Part shown: piece after piece, positions 53,135-61,867 of the stretch
Numbering within the stretch: position 1 is the stretch's first letter
Layout of the letters: every line of letters starts with the position of its first letter
From: Fibrobacterota bacterium
Lineage (GTDB): Bacteria > Fibrobacterota > Fibrobacteria > UBA5070
Direction of reading: 5' to 3'
NCBI GenBank assembly: GCA_016715065.1
Contig: JADKBN010000029.1
Coordinates: forward strand, 372,001 to 436,000
DNA length: 64,000 nt
The notes under the pieces: model-generated
Seen by the model: only the letters and a program-made list of their open reading frames with translations
The model's database searches: none
What the model was told of the DNA's origin: nothing
Position numbers and translations under genes: made by a program

Positions 53135-54790
53135 CTATGCGCCCATCACCGTCACGGTTCCTGATTCGGTTTCCAGGGTTTCCCAGGTGAGGCGTTCTTC
53201 CCACGATTTTTGGCGCCCCGCCGGGGTGCGGTCGAACAGCGCGATGTAGGTGGGCGTGTTGCGGTCTCCCACGGTGGCGCGGTAGCGGGAGACCTGAGCC
53301 AAGGCGTTTTGGAGAGTGGCGGCCCGTCCGTCGCCGGGGTGGACCAGCTTGATTTCGATGACGAAGCCTTGGCCCGCGAATTCCACGAACAGGTCCATGC
53401 GTCCACGGCCGGCGGCGTATTCGCGGGTGATGCGCCCGCCACCGTTCAAGATCCGCTGGAGGAAGGCCATCAGGAGCAGATGCGGAAAGGCTTCCGTGTA
53501 GTCGGCTTGCAGCTCCCAAACATCGGAATGGCGTTTCCAGAATCGTTGGAATTCCTTCAGCAGGGCATCCATGTCCAGGGTGCCGTCTGCGTTCTGCCAA
53601 ACAAATTCGGATGGGGGAATGCTCTGCTGGTAGGGCAGATTCAAGGCGCGGGGCAGGATTTCCCGGTAGAGGGGATTGGCGATCTGGAAGCCACCGGCAG
53701 AGGTGTAGGTGATCAAACCAAGGTCGAGGCAAAGGTCGGTGCCGGGTTCCCCGATTCCGAAGATGCTTTCCGTATCGCCGGTGAAGATGGATTGGATGAC
53801 CCGTTTCACTTGGGGCTGTTTGAGCCGTTCGGCCAGGGCATCCAGGTGCGTGGTGCGGGCCTGGATGAGGATTTCCTTGGCATCCAGAACCATGTCGGCG
53901 GTGATGGGCCGGGTCACATCGCGGCGAGTGATTTCTTCCACGCAGATATCCGCGAACTTGTTGACCAGGTATGGCTGGCCTTGGGTCCAATACCAGATGG
54001 CTTCGATGGCTCCGGGCTCGAAGACTTGGCCAGATTCTGTCGTGTGCTGCGCCAGCAGAGCCACGACGTCGTCGCGCGAAAAATTGGCGAGGGTCGCGGA
54101 ATCCTGCTTGATGTTGAACCAGTCCATCCGGGACTGGTTCCCTTCGGGCTGCGGCCCCGCCCCCTGCCCCCCCGGCACCCTGCCTTCGGTGGTGAATGGG
54201 CTGCCCGGATTGGCGGGAACTCCGTCCTTGCTGTGCGCGAGATAATCGCGCAAGTCGCGCATCCCCACCAGTGCCACGCTGACCGGGAACTTGCCGACAC
54301 CGCGCGAGGCGAATCCTCCGCGCAATTGGCGCAAAAAGGAGATCATGGCGGGCCCCTCCAGGGTGTCCACTTCGTCGAAGAGGATCACCAAGGGCTTGGG
54401 GGCGCAGAGTTCCGACCAGGACTTCACGATGGCGTTCAGTTGCAGGCCTGGATCGGATTCCGTTGGCGGTGGCGGTACCGGAACTTCGAAGTCCTTGGCG
54501 TATTGTCGGAGCGATTGCCAAACCAGAGGAATGGCCTTTTCCACCTCGGGCATCCCTTGGCAGACCTCCACGCTGACATAGCAGGCGATGGCCTCGCCGG
54601 AGGCGTTGATCTGGCGCATCCAAGTCTGCAGGAAGGTGGTCTTTCCCGTTTGGCGCGGGGCATGCAAGACCCAGTACATCTCGTCTCGGATGTACCGCTC
54701 CAGGTTGGATCCGCGCAATCGCGTTTGGGGTGCCAGGAAGTAGTGGCGTAGCGGATTGCACGGGCCGGTGGTGTTGAAAAAACGCGCCAT
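53135..54790 (-). CDS. AAA-like ATPase fused to a PD-(D/E)XK nuclease-like domain
   Basis: A 551-residue protein. The ATPase part has Walker A APRQTGKTTFL at about 46-56 and Walker B LVILFDEVDTL at about 135-145. A helical middle follows, and the C-terminus carries the nuclease-like pattern GRMDLFVEFAGQGFVIEIKL (Asp, then Glu-Ile-Lys) at about 460-485. Such proteins are common, often multi-copy, and suspected mobile or defence genes, but no function is proven. A 26-residue Gly/Pro-rich insertion breaks the core between SPF and NIKQDSATL; it is encoded by a palindromic element. Start: ATG at 54788-54790. Confidence 0.8.
   Translation of the reverse strand: MARFFNTTGPCNPLRHYFLAPQTRLRGSNLERYIRDEMYWVLHAPRQTGKTTFLQTWMRQINASGEAIACYVSVEVCQGMPEVEKAIPLVWQSLRQYAKDFEVPVPPPPTESDPGLQLNAIVKSWSELCAPKPLVILFDEVDTLEGPAMISFLRQLRGGFASRGVGKFPVSVALVGMRDLRDYLAHSKDGVPANPGSPFTTEGRVPGGQGAGPQPEGNQSRMDWFNIKQDSATLANFSRDDVVALLAQHTTESGQVFEPGAIEAIWYWTQGQPYLVNKFADICVEEITRRDVTRPITADMVLDAKEILIQARTTHLDALAERLKQPQVKRVIQSIFTGDTESIFGIGEPGTDLCLDLGLITYTSAGGFQIANPLYREILPRALNLPYQQSIPPSEFVWQNADGTLDMDALLKEFQRFWKRHSDVWELQADYTEAFPHLLLMAFLQRILNGGGRITREYAAGRGRMDLFVEFAGQGFVIEIKLVHPGDGRAATLQNALAQVSRYRATVGDRNTPTYIALFDRTPAGRQKSWEERLTWETLETESGTVTVMGA
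54116..54196. repeat. In-frame palindromic insertion inside the ATPase gene
   Basis: A 78-base segment (54119-54196) interrupts the conserved SPF-NIK stretch and keeps the frame. It carries perfect 10-base arms, GAACCAGTCC (54116-54125) and GGACTGGTTC (54131-54140), beside a G/C-rich block. GAA codons flank both ends like a short target duplication. Confidence 0.6.
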
Positions 54791-54889
54791 GGGCAAAAGG
54801 TAAGTAGGTCCGGGATTTGGGGCGTATTGTCGCCGGGAGACGATTCACGAATCACCGTTTGCTTTGGAGGAAGGAACCGGCAAGCCGGG

Positions 54890-55330
54890 TCAGCCCTCGC
54901 CCACCATCTCCAGAAACACCTCTTCGATCATGCCCTCCAGCTTGGGCCACTCCTGCGTCAGCCAGATCTTACCCGCCTCGGTGGGGACCACGTAACTCTC
55001 TGGATTCGTGGCGCAGTCGATCCCGATCTGGACCATCTTGCGCCAATCGTCATCTTCCCACATCCCGCCACTGATCAAGGCATCGATGGGAAGCACTATC
55101 AATTCCTTGGCAAGGTGTGGCCGGACGCTGAGAGCTTCGGCGATGATGGCAAATCCGGCATCGGCCGCGTCGGAGGAGTTGCAGGGCCACATGGAGGACT
55201 GGACAAACTGGACAAATTCCGCGTCCGTGGCGGACTCCGGATTGGCCAGGCGCATCTGACAGAATCTGTTCAAAGCGAACAGTTTGCCATTGGTTTCCCA
55301 CTGGGGCATGCGAGGTTCCTTGGTGTTCAT
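54890..55330 (-). CDS. Small acidic protein, function unknown
   Basis: A 146-residue soluble, helical, acidic protein without signal peptide. Its middle (SDAADAGFAIIAEALSVRPHLAKELIVLPIDALISGG) and end (IWLTQEWPKLEGMIEEVFLEMVGEG) look like packed helices, but I recognise no family. The start is the ATG at 55328-55330; MPQWETNG seven codons later is an alternative. It follows a hairpin-rich spacer downstream of the FISUMP gene. Confidence 0.5.
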   Translation of the reverse strand: MNTKEPRMPQWETNGKLFALNRFCQMRLANPESATDAEFVQFVQSSMWPCNSSDAADAGFAIIAEALSVRPHLAKELIVLPIDALISGGMWEDDDWRKMVQIGIDCATNPESYVVPTEAGKIWLTQEWPKLEGMIEEVFLEMVGEG

Positions 55331-55354
55331 GGTGAATTTTTGAGTCCGGCGCGC

Positions 55355-55428
55355 CCCCGCTACGCGGGGAGAGTTCGCGTTCCGGGGCCTACGACCCCGG
55401 CCTCCATCCTGCCCGCTCCGCAGGGCAG
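55355..55428. repeat. Three consecutive short hairpins
   Basis: Perfect arms occur at 55355-55360/55364-55369 (CCCCGC/GCGGGG, loop TAC), 55382-55387/55395-55400 and 55409-55414/55423-55428. Two contain CTACG, like the 51.4-51.6 kb cluster. They lie just after the FISUMP gene stop. Confidence 0.6.
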
Positions 55429-55438
55429 TCCGGAGGTG

Positions 55439-56053
55439 TTAATTCTCGAGGCAGCGGACACTGAGCCCACGCGTCTCGTTGACGCTGCCGCTGTATACGC
55501 TGGCATCCGTAAGATAGAACTGGCGGGACCAGGCATCGCCATCGCGGTCTGCCGTCGCTGACCAGAAGTAGACAACGTTTCGGATGCCTACGGATGATTC
55601 GTCGTCGCTGCGGTAGCCCGCAGGAAGGACCGAGAAGAAGTAGGCATCCGTACCATCCCAGTTCGGCGAAGCGGCCTTCAATTTCTCGCCTACTTTCGCG
55701 TTCGCGCCTTGCCCGATCAAATCTTCCAGCTGCGTCCATTCCCGGTCGGAAGGAAGGTGCCAACCGCGGGGGCAGGCGCTACGGGCTGTCTCCCAGTCAT
55801 ATAGTCGCCCGTACTTCGCGCAATTGGCCGCTTTTTTCCCGTAGCACCACGATGCACCCGTGCGATAATCCAAATTTTCCGCCATCCACCGCTGCGAACC
55901 AATGGTCACCGTGTTGTAGATGGTCCCATCGCGCGAATCCGTCATCTGGCCTTTGCTCACAGGCACGGATTCTTTGACGGGTGTGGTTTTGGCGTGGGCC
56001 AGCGGTGCCGCCAGCACGAGGGCAGCGCAGGGGAGAATGAGTTTGCGGATCAT
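55439..56053 (-). CDS. Exported FISUMP-domain protein
   Basis: A 204-residue exported protein carrying the F. succinogenes major paralogous domain (TIGR02145): MTDSRDGTIYNTVTIGSQRWMAENLDY at about 36-63, then CYGKKAANCAKYGRLYDWETA, CPRGWHLPSDREW and FWSATADRDGD, ending GLSVRCLEN. Cys pairs are conserved in the family. The domain is found in large numbers in Fibrobacter and in some Bacteroidota; its function is unknown but it is secreted. Signal peptide about 1-21. The ATG at 56051-56053 has GAGGAGG upstream, which selects it over the longer frame. Confidence 0.92.
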   Translation of the reverse strand: MIRKLILPCAALVLAAPLAHAKTTPVKESVPVSKGQMTDSRDGTIYNTVTIGSQRWMAENLDYRTGASWCYGKKAANCAKYGRLYDWETARSACPRGWHLPSDREWTQLEDLIGQGANAKVGEKLKAASPNWDGTDAYFFSVLPAGYRSDDESSVGIRNVVYFWSATADRDGDAWSRQFYLTDASVYSGSVNETRGLSVRCLEN

Positions 56054-56154
56054 GGCAAGAGGCCTCCTCTGGGTAAACGGGTCTGAAGTTGAGACTGAAC
56101 TTGGCCGAAGGAGTGCCTGAACCATTGGATGAGAAACAGAAACTCGCGATAAGA

Positions 56155-57090
56155 TCATCGTGCGTTTCCCTTCCCCGGCCCCGTTTCGGAATAGCCCGGG
56201 ATCGGGCGGTCTACGGATCCCGAATACCACTGCTTTGGCGGGAGGACGGGTGGCGCAGGGCGGCTGGGCGAGGAGTGGGCGTCCGAGCCCAGATACGAGC
56301 AGGCGCGAATCAGGACCATGAGCAGCACCAACCCTCTCCACCAACCGATCTTGCTGAGGATCGACTCTCCGGACGATCCCCCCGTGTCGGAGCCGGAGGT
56401 GGCATCGCCTGGGCCTTGCAAAAGCGGGGCGCGTGGGGCGGTGGGGTAGTCCTCCGATCCATTGCGGAGTCCGCCGCGTTGGGCGCAGATCAGCAGGTCG
56501 TCCACGAAGCCTGCCAAAAAACGTTCATACAATTCCTGGTCGCGCTTCCACCAGCCGAAATGGCGGTCCAACAGGAACTTCGCGTCGTTGTGGATCGCGC
56601 GATTTTCCATCCGCGACCAATCAGATTCCATGTCGGACAGAATCTGGTCTTCCACGGCGTGTCGGGCGTCCAGATTCCACCAGTGGTCGCCGGTCAGGAA
56701 CCTTTCCCAGGCCCGCCGATCCCATCGTTTGGAAGGATCGGACCAAAGCGTGTCCCAGGCCAACAACAGAGACGGGTCGTCGAGGATTTCCGGGGTGGCC
56801 GCCAAAGGGGTGGGACGGGGAGGTTCGGGAGGGGCAGGGGCCGACCGAGTCTCTGTTCTGGGGGGTGGTGGCGCGGCCATTTCCAGAAGATCCGCGGTGG
56901 GATCCATCTTGGGCGGAGCGGAGGGGGCATAGGAGGGTTCCGAACATCGTTCGTACGCTTCGCGCAGACGCTGGAACCCCTTCGGGTCGGTGTCCGGCCG
57001 GTGGATCCGCAAGGCCCTGGAGTAGGCGCGTCGGATCTGGGCGAGGTCGTCGGTGGGATCGATCCCCAGGATCTCCCAGTCATCGCTCAT
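56155..57090 (-). CDS. J-domain protein with HRPD motif and membrane segment
   Basis: A 311-residue J protein. The J-like domain is at residues 1-50: WEILGIDPTDDLAQIRRAYSR, then HRPD (in LRIHRPDTDPKGFQRLREAYE) in place of HPD. A Pro-rich linker (about 60-105) is followed by a helical, Trp-rich region and a hydrophobic helix at about 252-270. E. coli pairs the Hsp70 HscC with J proteins of a similar kind (DjlB/DjlC). Its ATG overlaps the Hsp70 stop (ATGA), so it is surely the partner of that chaperone. Confidence 0.82.
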   Translation of the reverse strand: MSDDWEILGIDPTDDLAQIRRAYSRALRIHRPDTDPKGFQRLREAYERCSEPSYAPSAPPKMDPTADLLEMAAPPPPRTETRSAPAPPEPPRPTPLAATPEILDDPSLLLAWDTLWSDPSKRWDRRAWERFLTGDHWWNLDARHAVEDQILSDMESDWSRMENRAIHNDAKFLLDRHFGWWKRDQELYERFLAGFVDDLLICAQRGGLRNGSEDYPTAPRAPLLQGPGDATSGSDTGGSSGESILSKIGWWRGLVLLMVLIRACSYLGSDAHSSPSRPAPPVLPPKQWYSGSVDRPIPGYSETGPGKGNAR

Positions 57091-58841
57091 CCCTTGCCAT
57101 CCTCGTCCGGATCGAAGTCTTGCGCCCAGTCCGGGAAATCGAACACCCCTCGGTCTTCGTCCAACTGTGTCAGGAAGGCTCGCACTCGACGAGCCATGGG
57201 GCGGAACCGGTCTTCGTCCTGGCTTTCCAGGGTGGCCTCCAACAGCCTCATGGCCAGCGCGATCTGTTGGCGGCGCTCCTTCAGGGACATCGCGAAGTGG
57301 GCGTCCAGCCTCGCCAGCAGGTCGCGGTATTCCGCGCGCTCGCGGGGAGCCGTCTTGAGGTGGGCGATTTCCGTCAGTCGACGCGCGATTTCCTCCTCGC
57401 CCAAAAGCCCCGGGGTTTGCTGGATCACCAACCTTTCGAGCGTTTCGGAGCCATCCACGCGGGCCTCGACTTCCAGGATGCCATCGACGGTGTAGGTGAA
57501 GCGCACCTCCACGATCTCTTTCACCTTGGATTTCGGGGGAAGCTTCACCTGGATGGTTCCCAACTTCTTGTTGTTGGCCACCTGGCGGCTTTCGCCCTGG
57601 TACACCTCCAGTTCCACCAATTTCTGTCCAGGACGCAACGCCGAAAGATTTTCCGAGACGCTGACAGGAATGGTCCGGTTCCGCTCGATCAGCGGGTGGA
57701 AGTGTCCCGTGGTGAAGCTCCCTCCGCCGGTGTCCTCCGCCAAGTCCAACCCCAGGCTCCAGGGGCAGACATCGGTCATGACCACGTCTCCAAACGCGTC
57801 GTTGGTGGCCACCAGCGCGGCTTGGACTCCGGCTCCGATCGCCACCACCCGATCCGGGTCGATGTCCGTGCGGGCATCCTTCCCGAACAGCTTGCGGGTC
57901 AGCGTGTGGATGCGCGGCATCCGGGTGGCGCCGCCCACCAGCAGCACCTCGCCGATGTCCTGTGGCTTGAGCCTCGCATCCGAAAGCGCCCGCTCCACCG
58001 GCAACAACAGGCGCGACCACAAATCGCCGCAGGCCCCCTCGAAACCGTCCCGGGACACGGGCCACGCCAGATCCCGTCCATGGATCCGGCATTCCACCAG
58101 AGTGGTGGAGCCATCCGTCAGCTCGATCTTCGCGGCTTCGGACATCCTGGCCACCACCGCCTTATCGCCTGCCGAGAGATCGGCTGGATCGATCCCGTTT
58201 TCCTTCAACATCAAGTCTGCCAAACGCTTGGCGAAGTCCTCTCCTCCCAACTGCGAGTCTCCTGCGGAGGCGCGAACTTCCATGGTCCGGTCGAACAGTT
58301 CCAGGATGGTCACATCGAAGGTCCCACCCCCAAGATCCAGCACCAGGCAGGTGCCCTCCTCTTCAAGGCGTCCAACGGCGTAGGCGATCGAGGCCGCGGT
58401 GGGCTCGTTCACCAGCCGCACGGGCTTGAGACCGGCAAGAATCGCGGCGTCGCGTGTCGCACGTCGTTGCGATTCATGGAAATAGGCGGGAACCGAAATC
58501 ACCACATCCTCCACCGGTTCCCCTAAAAAGGCCTCGGCATCGGCTTTCAGCGAGCGCAGCACCAGCGCGGAGAGTTCCTCCGCCCGAAACGCCCTCTTCC
58601 CCAGTTGCACGACCTTGTCGGTACCCATGTCGCGCTTGAACACCGAGGCGGTGAGGTCCGGATGCGACACCAGTCTTTGCTTGGCGGTGGCTCCCACCAG
58701 GATCGACCCGTCGTCGTCCAATCCGACAACGGAGGGCGTCAAGTCGCTTCCCAAGGCGTTGGGGATGCAACGCACCTTTCCCTGGTGCTGGACGGTGATC
58801 AGGCTATTTGTGGTGCCCAGGTCGATGCCGAGAAGGTTCAT
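57087..58841 (-). CDS. hscC: Hsp70-family chaperone, HscC-like
   Basis: A 584-residue Hsp70. ATPase motifs: phosphate 1 GIDLGTTNS (5-13), phosphate 2 LDLGGGTFDVT, adenosine VLLVGGATRMPRI, and AYFHESQRRATRDAA; the substrate-binding domain begins near DVCPWSLGLDL and includes NRTIPVS. It is shorter than DnaK, lacks the EEVD tail, and has the KLGTIQVKLPPKSK strand. The adjacent J protein with HRPD suggests an HscC-type pair, not the housekeeping DnaK. It is followed in the operon by the J protein and preceded by the 58856-59380 gene. HscC function is poorly defined (sigma-factor regulation has been reported). Confidence 0.87.
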   Translation of the reverse strand: MNLLGIDLGTTNSLITVQHQGKVRCIPNALGSDLTPSVVGLDDDGSILVGATAKQRLVSHPDLTASVFKRDMGTDKVVQLGKRAFRAEELSALVLRSLKADAEAFLGEPVEDVVISVPAYFHESQRRATRDAAILAGLKPVRLVNEPTAASIAYAVGRLEEEGTCLVLDLGGGTFDVTILELFDRTMEVRASAGDSQLGGEDFAKRLADLMLKENGIDPADLSAGDKAVVARMSEAAKIELTDGSTTLVECRIHGRDLAWPVSRDGFEGACGDLWSRLLLPVERALSDARLKPQDIGEVLLVGGATRMPRIHTLTRKLFGKDARTDIDPDRVVAIGAGVQAALVATNDAFGDVVMTDVCPWSLGLDLAEDTGGGSFTTGHFHPLIERNRTIPVSVSENLSALRPGQKLVELEVYQGESRQVANNKKLGTIQVKLPPKSKVKEIVEVRFTYTVDGILEVEARVDGSETLERLVIQQTPGLLGEEEIARRLTEIAHLKTAPRERAEYRDLLARLDAHFAMSLKERRQQIALAMRLLEATLESQDEDRFRPMARRVRAFLTQLDEDRGVFDFPDWAQDFDPDEDGKG

Positions 58842-58855
58842 GGCTTCCTCTGCCG

Positions 58856-59380
58856 CTATTTCGAGTCGAGTCCCTTCAGATACCCCTTCACCACTTCCAC
58901 CGAATCGATCGACTCCTCGGAGCCGTCGCAGAACAAATTGAAAACGCGCTGGCTGGGGTCCGTTCCGATCAGGAACAGAATCACCGGATCCTCGGCACGG
59001 CGCGCACTGGTAGATTGGTAGAAGGGAAACGACACCGATGGCATCGGAAGCCCCTTTTCCTGAGCCTCTCCCATGTACTCGTTGAAACTCTCATTCGCTT
59101 GGCCCACACGGATCAAGTCACCCGTCTTCACGTCCTTGCCCCCGAGTAGAACGACTTCCACGCGATAGTTCGCCACCTTCTTCAATTCTTTCCGGCTCAT
59201 CTTGCTCAGAAGGGTTGGATCCTTCTTGTAGATGGGAGCCAAGTAGGGTCGCGCCGTCACGATGTAGGAAGAGGAAAGGGTGACGGATTCCAATGACTGG
59301 TAATCGGGGTGGACCTGGGACATGTGGCCTTTCGTCGCGAACACGAGGAGAAGGATGGTGGTGACACTTCCAAGGCGCAT
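58856..59380 (-). CDS. Exported protein, function unknown (with remnant paralogue at 51.7 kb)
   Basis: A 174-residue exported protein with a signal peptide (LGSVTTILLLVFATKG). The middle (RVEVVLLGGKDVKTGDLIRVGQANE) and end (ILFLIGTDPSQRVFNLFCDG) look like a small alpha/beta domain. Start ATG at 59378-59380 is 9 bases after AAAGGA; the ATG at 59387 is too close to that site. It is 14 bases upstream of the hscC gene on the same strand, so it may belong to that operon. A 3' remnant of a related gene lies at 51709-51852. Confidence 0.6.
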   Translation of the reverse strand: MRLGSVTTILLLVFATKGHMSQVHPDYQSLESVTLSSSYIVTARPYLAPIYKKDPTLLSKMSRKELKKVANYRVEVVLLGGKDVKTGDLIRVGQANESFNEYMGEAQEKGLPMPSVSFPFYQSTSARRAEDPVILFLIGTDPSQRVFNLFCDGSEESIDSVEVVKGYLKGLDSK

Positions 59381-59453
59381 GGGGAGCATTCCTTTGTGGA
59401 GGGACTAAGCTGGAAGACTAACAATACGCACCGGGGCCACCGCCACCGAGCGG

Positions 59454-59558
59454 GTGGTGGATTTCGGGGAGCTGGACGATTGGCTGGAGCGCATCCATGG
59501 CGGCGAGGAATTCGAGCGGGCCATGGCGAACGCGTTGCGAGGGTGGATGGGGGATTAG
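59454..59558 (+). CDS. Possible small ORF or gene remnant
   Basis: A 34-codon frame from GTG at 59454 ends FERAMANALRGWMGD before TAG; the frame continues upstream to a stop with no good start or ribosome site. The protein is acidic and helical and looks like the C-terminus of a larger gene now lost. Its position beside two gene duplications favours a remnant. Confidence 0.25.
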   Translation: MVDFGELDDWLERIHGGEEFERAMANALRGWMGD

Positions 59559-59606
59559 GTTGTCTGGAATGTCCAGTGGAAATTGATTTCCAGGGGGAGG
59601 GAAGCC

Positions 59607-60131
59607 TTGCGCGGAAAGACACCGGATCGCCCGGGTGCGGAGGAAAAGGAACCGGAGCTTGACCTGGACGACCTAGGGGATGTGACCAAACCCTGGCGTC
59701 TGCATTCAGCCAAAATCGGGTCCAACGTGGAGATGGTGCGCGTGATCCTACGAGGACCGCTGATCCTTGCATTGCTCGTGTGGTCGGGGGTCTTGGTCTA
59801 TTTCGGGTTCGAAATAGGCGAATTAGGCGTTCGTTTTTTCATCTGTCTCGTGGCGATGACTTCGCTGATGTCGATGATTCCCTATTTGATTCCCACGACC
59901 TGGATCGCGATCGTGGCGTCCCGGGTGGTGATCGCATGCCATTCCCTGGTGGTTGCAGCGATCGGAATCCTCGTGGAGACGGTTGGCAAGACCATCATCA
60001 GCCGCGGAGGAAGCAATTCCTCCGACCTGGGGCCTTTCGCGATGCAGGGGATCTATCTCGCGGTTGGATTGGCGTTGTTGGGGTTCGCCGCCTCCACTCG
60101 CGGGGTGAAACAGAAAATGACTGAATCATAG
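59607..60131 (+). CDS. Four-helix membrane protein, paralogue of 61868-62398
   Basis: A 174-residue protein with a charged N-terminus (about 50 residues, rich in Glu/Asp) and four hydrophobic segments, ILRGPLILALLVWSGVLV first. The RGPLILAL start of helix 1, MIPYLIP and the ending FAASTRGVKQKM are shared with the gene at 61868. I chose TTG at 59607, preceded by GGGAGG, because the sister gene also begins with TTG at the same relative place (GCC-TTG). It may be one operon with the three following genes. Function unknown. Confidence 0.62.
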   Translation: MRGKTPDRPGAEEKEPELDLDDLGDVTKPWRLHSAKIGSNVEMVRVILRGPLILALLVWSGVLVYFGFEIGELGVRFFICLVAMTSLMSMIPYLIPTTWIAIVASRVVIACHSLVVAAIGILVETVGKTIISRGGSNSSDLGPFAMQGIYLAVGLALLGFAASTRGVKQKMTES

Positions 60132-60142
60132 GAGAGGAACGG

Positions 60143-60559
60143 ATGCACACCCTCAAAATACCACGCGCGTTGTCCCTGTTTGTGCTTTCGGTGGCTACCT
60201 CAGCCAGTGCCATTCATTTCCGTTGTTTCGAAGCGGAGGGCGTCAAGGCGCCCATCCAGATGAAATTCACGTTTCCCATGTACGATCACCAGCCCGGTAT
60301 GGTCACCTACCGGAATGGCAAAGGTTCCATCGAGGTCGAAAAAGTTTCCGAAAGGGCCGACGAAAGCGTTTCCAACCGTCCGGTATTGATCACCACCGTT
60401 TGGAAGGAGACGGTGCCTGGAGGCAAGGGAGGACGCTACGAGATGGATATGCAGGGTGCCGTGGTCTATCGGATGCAGTACCGGCGCTCCGACGGCAAGA
60501 AGTTCGACTTCCAGGAAGTCGACGAGGTCCACGGGGATGCGGGCTGCGAGTGGAAGTGA
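60143..60559 (+). CDS. Small exported protein, function unknown
   Basis: A 138-residue protein with a signal peptide (LSLFVLSVATSASA). The mature chain is beta-rich (VLITTVWKETVPGG, YEMDMQGAVVYRMQY) and holds two Cys. The start is ATG at 60143, 11 bases after the previous stop, with GAGAGGAACGG upstream. It is between the two membrane-protein paralogues and the TPR gene. I recognise no family. Confidence 0.55.
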   Translation: MHTLKIPRALSLFVLSVATSASAIHFRCFEAEGVKAPIQMKFTFPMYDHQPGMVTYRNGKGSIEVEKVSERADESVSNRPVLITTVWKETVPGGKGGRYEMDMQGAVVYRMQYRRSDGKKFDFQEVDEVHGDAGCEWK

Positions 60560-60634
60560 GGGCGGAGCGGACCATCCGATATGCATAGTTTTCCAAGCCA
60601 TGGCTTGTTCGCTACCGCACCAAAGGAAGTTCGC

Positions 60635-61864
60635 ATGATTCACCTTCCATCGCTCGTCCTGCTGTGGATCGCCCAAAGTCAAGCAATCCCCACTGCACCC
60701 GCTGCCGCCTCCGGTTTGTCCCTGTATATGTCCGGAAAATTCGAGCAGGCATTGGACGCCTACGAGCGCACCCTGGCGAAGGATAAAACCGATTCCGCGG
60801 CGCTCATCGGCAGGGTACGTTCCCTGGGGAGGCTGGGTCGGTACGACGAAGCGATGGTTGGCGTCCGGGCGATCCTGAAGCGGAACCCTCGCGATGGGAT
60901 CGCCGCGACAGTCTACTCCGATCTCTTCCAGCCCAATCGATGGACAGGATATGCGAATGCCGATAGCTGCTGGGCATGGGCCACCAAGGCCGTGACCTTG
61001 TCGCCCCATTGGACCGAGGCCTGGCTGTCCTATTGGATCGAAGCGACGATGCGCGGCGAGGACGACCGTGCCGATGTGGCCATACGGAAATTGGCCCGTC
61101 TGGGGATGTGGAGCCGCACAACGTTGGCACTCGACAGCTTCATCCTCGCCTCGGCACCGAAGAACGCCGTTCTGATTCTCAATGGCGATGCCGATCTTCT
61201 GGGAATGCGCCAACTGCAGGTGGTCGATGGCGTGCGCACCGACGTCCACCTCGAAGGCAACATGCTGCAAGCCCAGAGATACTGGCACAACCGCATTCGC
61301 AAGGGGCTCCTGCCAGCCCCTGCCGACTCCGCCGAAATAGATCGCCTGTTCGACAGCGCCCCGGACAGCCTACCTGCTGCGACGGACTTCGTTGCCAAGT
61401 TGAACACGACGGGCAAATGGCCGGTGGTCGCGTTGTTCAAAAACACCTCGCGCAAGAACTGGAACGGTTTCATCCGCAATGGAAGGGATCTGGGTGTGTA
61501 TTGGTTGATGGACGGAAGCAAGGAGTCCGCCAGCATCGAGGAATTGCGCAAGATGAAAGCTTCGATCATGGCCTTGAATCCGCGTGACTTTTCGGGTCCG
61601 TCCGCCTCTGTTGTCGACGAATCGCCGATCCGACGCAACTCCGGCTCCTTGGTCTATGCCGTCGGTGGCTGGGTCGCGGACATCGGCGTGCAGTTGGCCC
61701 AACAAGGCGAGATTGCGGACTTCGAGAAACTTGGAAATTGGATCGCACCATTTCTTCGCAAGGCTCGCCCCGATGATCCCGAAACCATCGATCAGGTGCA
61801 GGCCTTGACGGCTTGGCAAGAGAAGATTCGCTCGGCGATCGCCGAGGCGAAGAAGGAGCGGTGA
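60635..61864 (+). CDS. TPR-repeat protein, function unknown
   Basis: A 409-residue exported protein: hydrophobic start (IHLPSLVLLWIAQSQA), then TPR-like helices (LSLYMSGKFEQALDAYERTL at about 27-46, SLGRLGRYDEAMVGVRAIL at about 59-77). The middle contains KNAVLILNGDADLLGMRQLQVVDGVRTD, an alpha/beta segment that recurs in large TPR membrane proteins. The ATG at 60635 has AAAGGA 9 bases upstream, which selects it over the earlier in-frame ATG. It stops 3 bases before the second membrane-protein copy. Confidence 0.58.
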   Translation: MIHLPSLVLLWIAQSQAIPTAPAAASGLSLYMSGKFEQALDAYERTLAKDKTDSAALIGRVRSLGRLGRYDEAMVGVRAILKRNPRDGIAATVYSDLFQPNRWTGYANADSCWAWATKAVTLSPHWTEAWLSYWIEATMRGEDDRADVAIRKLARLGMWSRTTLALDSFILASAPKNAVLILNGDADLLGMRQLQVVDGVRTDVHLEGNMLQAQRYWHNRIRKGLLPAPADSAEIDRLFDSAPDSLPAATDFVAKLNTTGKWPVVALFKNTSRKNWNGFIRNGRDLGVYWLMDGSKESASIEELRKMKASIMALNPRDFSGPSASVVDESPIRRNSGSLVYAVGGWVADIGVQLAQQGEIADFEKLGNWIAPFLRKARPDDPETIDQVQALTAWQEKIRSAIAEAKKER

Positions 61865-61867
61865 GCC

